NCBI GenBank assembly: GCA_029250885.1
Contig: JAQXEK010000024.1
Coordinates: forward strand, 1 to 47,348
Direction: 5' to 3'
Source of the DNA: Planctomycetota bacterium
GTDB lineage: Bacteria > Planctomycetota > UBA1135 > GCA-002686595
Length of the DNA stretch: 47,348 nt
Under the pieces are notes generated by a model that worked only from the letters and a program-made list of their open reading frames with translations, had not been told where the DNA came from and made no database searches. Both the position numbers and the translations under genes were made by a program. Below, in pieces: positions 47,310-47,348 of the stretch. The first letter of the stretch is position 1, and each line of letters starts with the position of its first letter.

Positions 47310-47348
47310 ATGAGCCAAGGGCCCCCAGCGGACGAGCAGCAAGACGGA
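47310..47348 (+). CDS. Start of a further gene (partial)
   Basis: ATG 47310 opens a frame of 13 codons (MSQGPPADEQQDG) that runs off the right edge. TAGATT ends 7 nt before it, close to the leaderless layout of other starts in the window. No family can be read from so few residues. Confidence 0.4.
   Translation, partial: MSQGPPADEQQDG

Noticed and set aside
1..47348. CRISPR arrays, insertion sequences, prophage or defence islands
   Set aside because: No regularly spaced direct repeats, no transposase or integrase, and no phage or defence genes were seen. The window reads as ordinary chromosome.

Overview
The window is a GC-rich bacterial chromosome segment, densely packed with genes on both strands. 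There is no rRNA, tRNA, CRISPR array or recognisable insertion sequence. The gene set indicates a Gram-negative-type heterotroph: an outer-membrane beta-barrel, lipoproteins and Lgt, a Kdo/LPS-type kinase, menaquinone made by the futalosine route (mqnC-mqnE), and a dimeric GlyRS. The eukaryote-like Ser/Thr kinase, many exported phosphatases and the odd RNA enzymes fit Planctomycetota or a neighbouring phylum. That placement is an inference from gene content only.

Layout. 1-0.8 kb: the tail of an unknown gene, a small converging gene and a possible 21-residue ORF before a terminator. 0.96-6.4 kb: a heterodimeric MdlA/MdlB-type ABC exporter and an exported DUF1028 protein. 6.5-11.5 kb: cysS and a divergent giant kinase-ATPase-TPR protein. 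11.6-15.0 kb: two Fur-like palindromes followed by a tightly coupled operon of porin, FMN-binding/ApbE fusion and a His-rich four-helix membrane protein, probably an iron-controlled flavin redox system. 15-18.7 kb: an LPS-kinase-like protein, a divergent KptA/Tpt1 with a disordered RGG-type tail, and a dicarboxylate symporter with a PDZ-like insertion. 18.7-21.5 kb: a GMC oxidoreductase and a Rossmann dehydrogenase-like protein. 21.7-27.8 kb: three unrelated exported phosphatases. 27.9-31.5 kb: a membrane-anchored CnaB-like protein, a MATE transporter, a JAMM peptidase and a FabZ-like dehydratase. 31.8-36.2 kb: a bacterial Pus10, lgt, an RNase HII-like protein, and a GST divergent from an HxlR regulator. 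36.3-38.7 kb: a UDP-galactopyranose-mutase-like flavoprotein and a GT2 glycosyltransferase. 38.8-42.1 kb: htpG and glyQS. 42.3-44.4 kb: a selenoprotein. 44.7-47.3 kb: mqnC and mqnE, then the first codons of another gene.

The most striking item is at 42328-44439 on the minus strand. It looks like three separate ORFs, but these lie in one frame, interrupted only by two TGA codons. Each TGA sits exactly at the first cysteine of a thioredoxin CxxC site (W-U-G-P-C and W-U-P-S-C), and a hairpin begins 11-12 nt after each TGA. The best reading is a 703-residue, internally duplicated TlpA-like selenoprotein with two selenocysteines. The cell should therefore carry selenocysteine machinery elsewhere.

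The second pattern concerns expression. At eight starts a TAnnnT hexamer ends exactly 6 nt before the start codon with no Shine-Dalgarno sequence, which indicates widespread leaderless transcription. A different shared motif, GATAGAATC, lies upstream of cysS, pus10 and glyQS and looks like a common promoter for translation genes.
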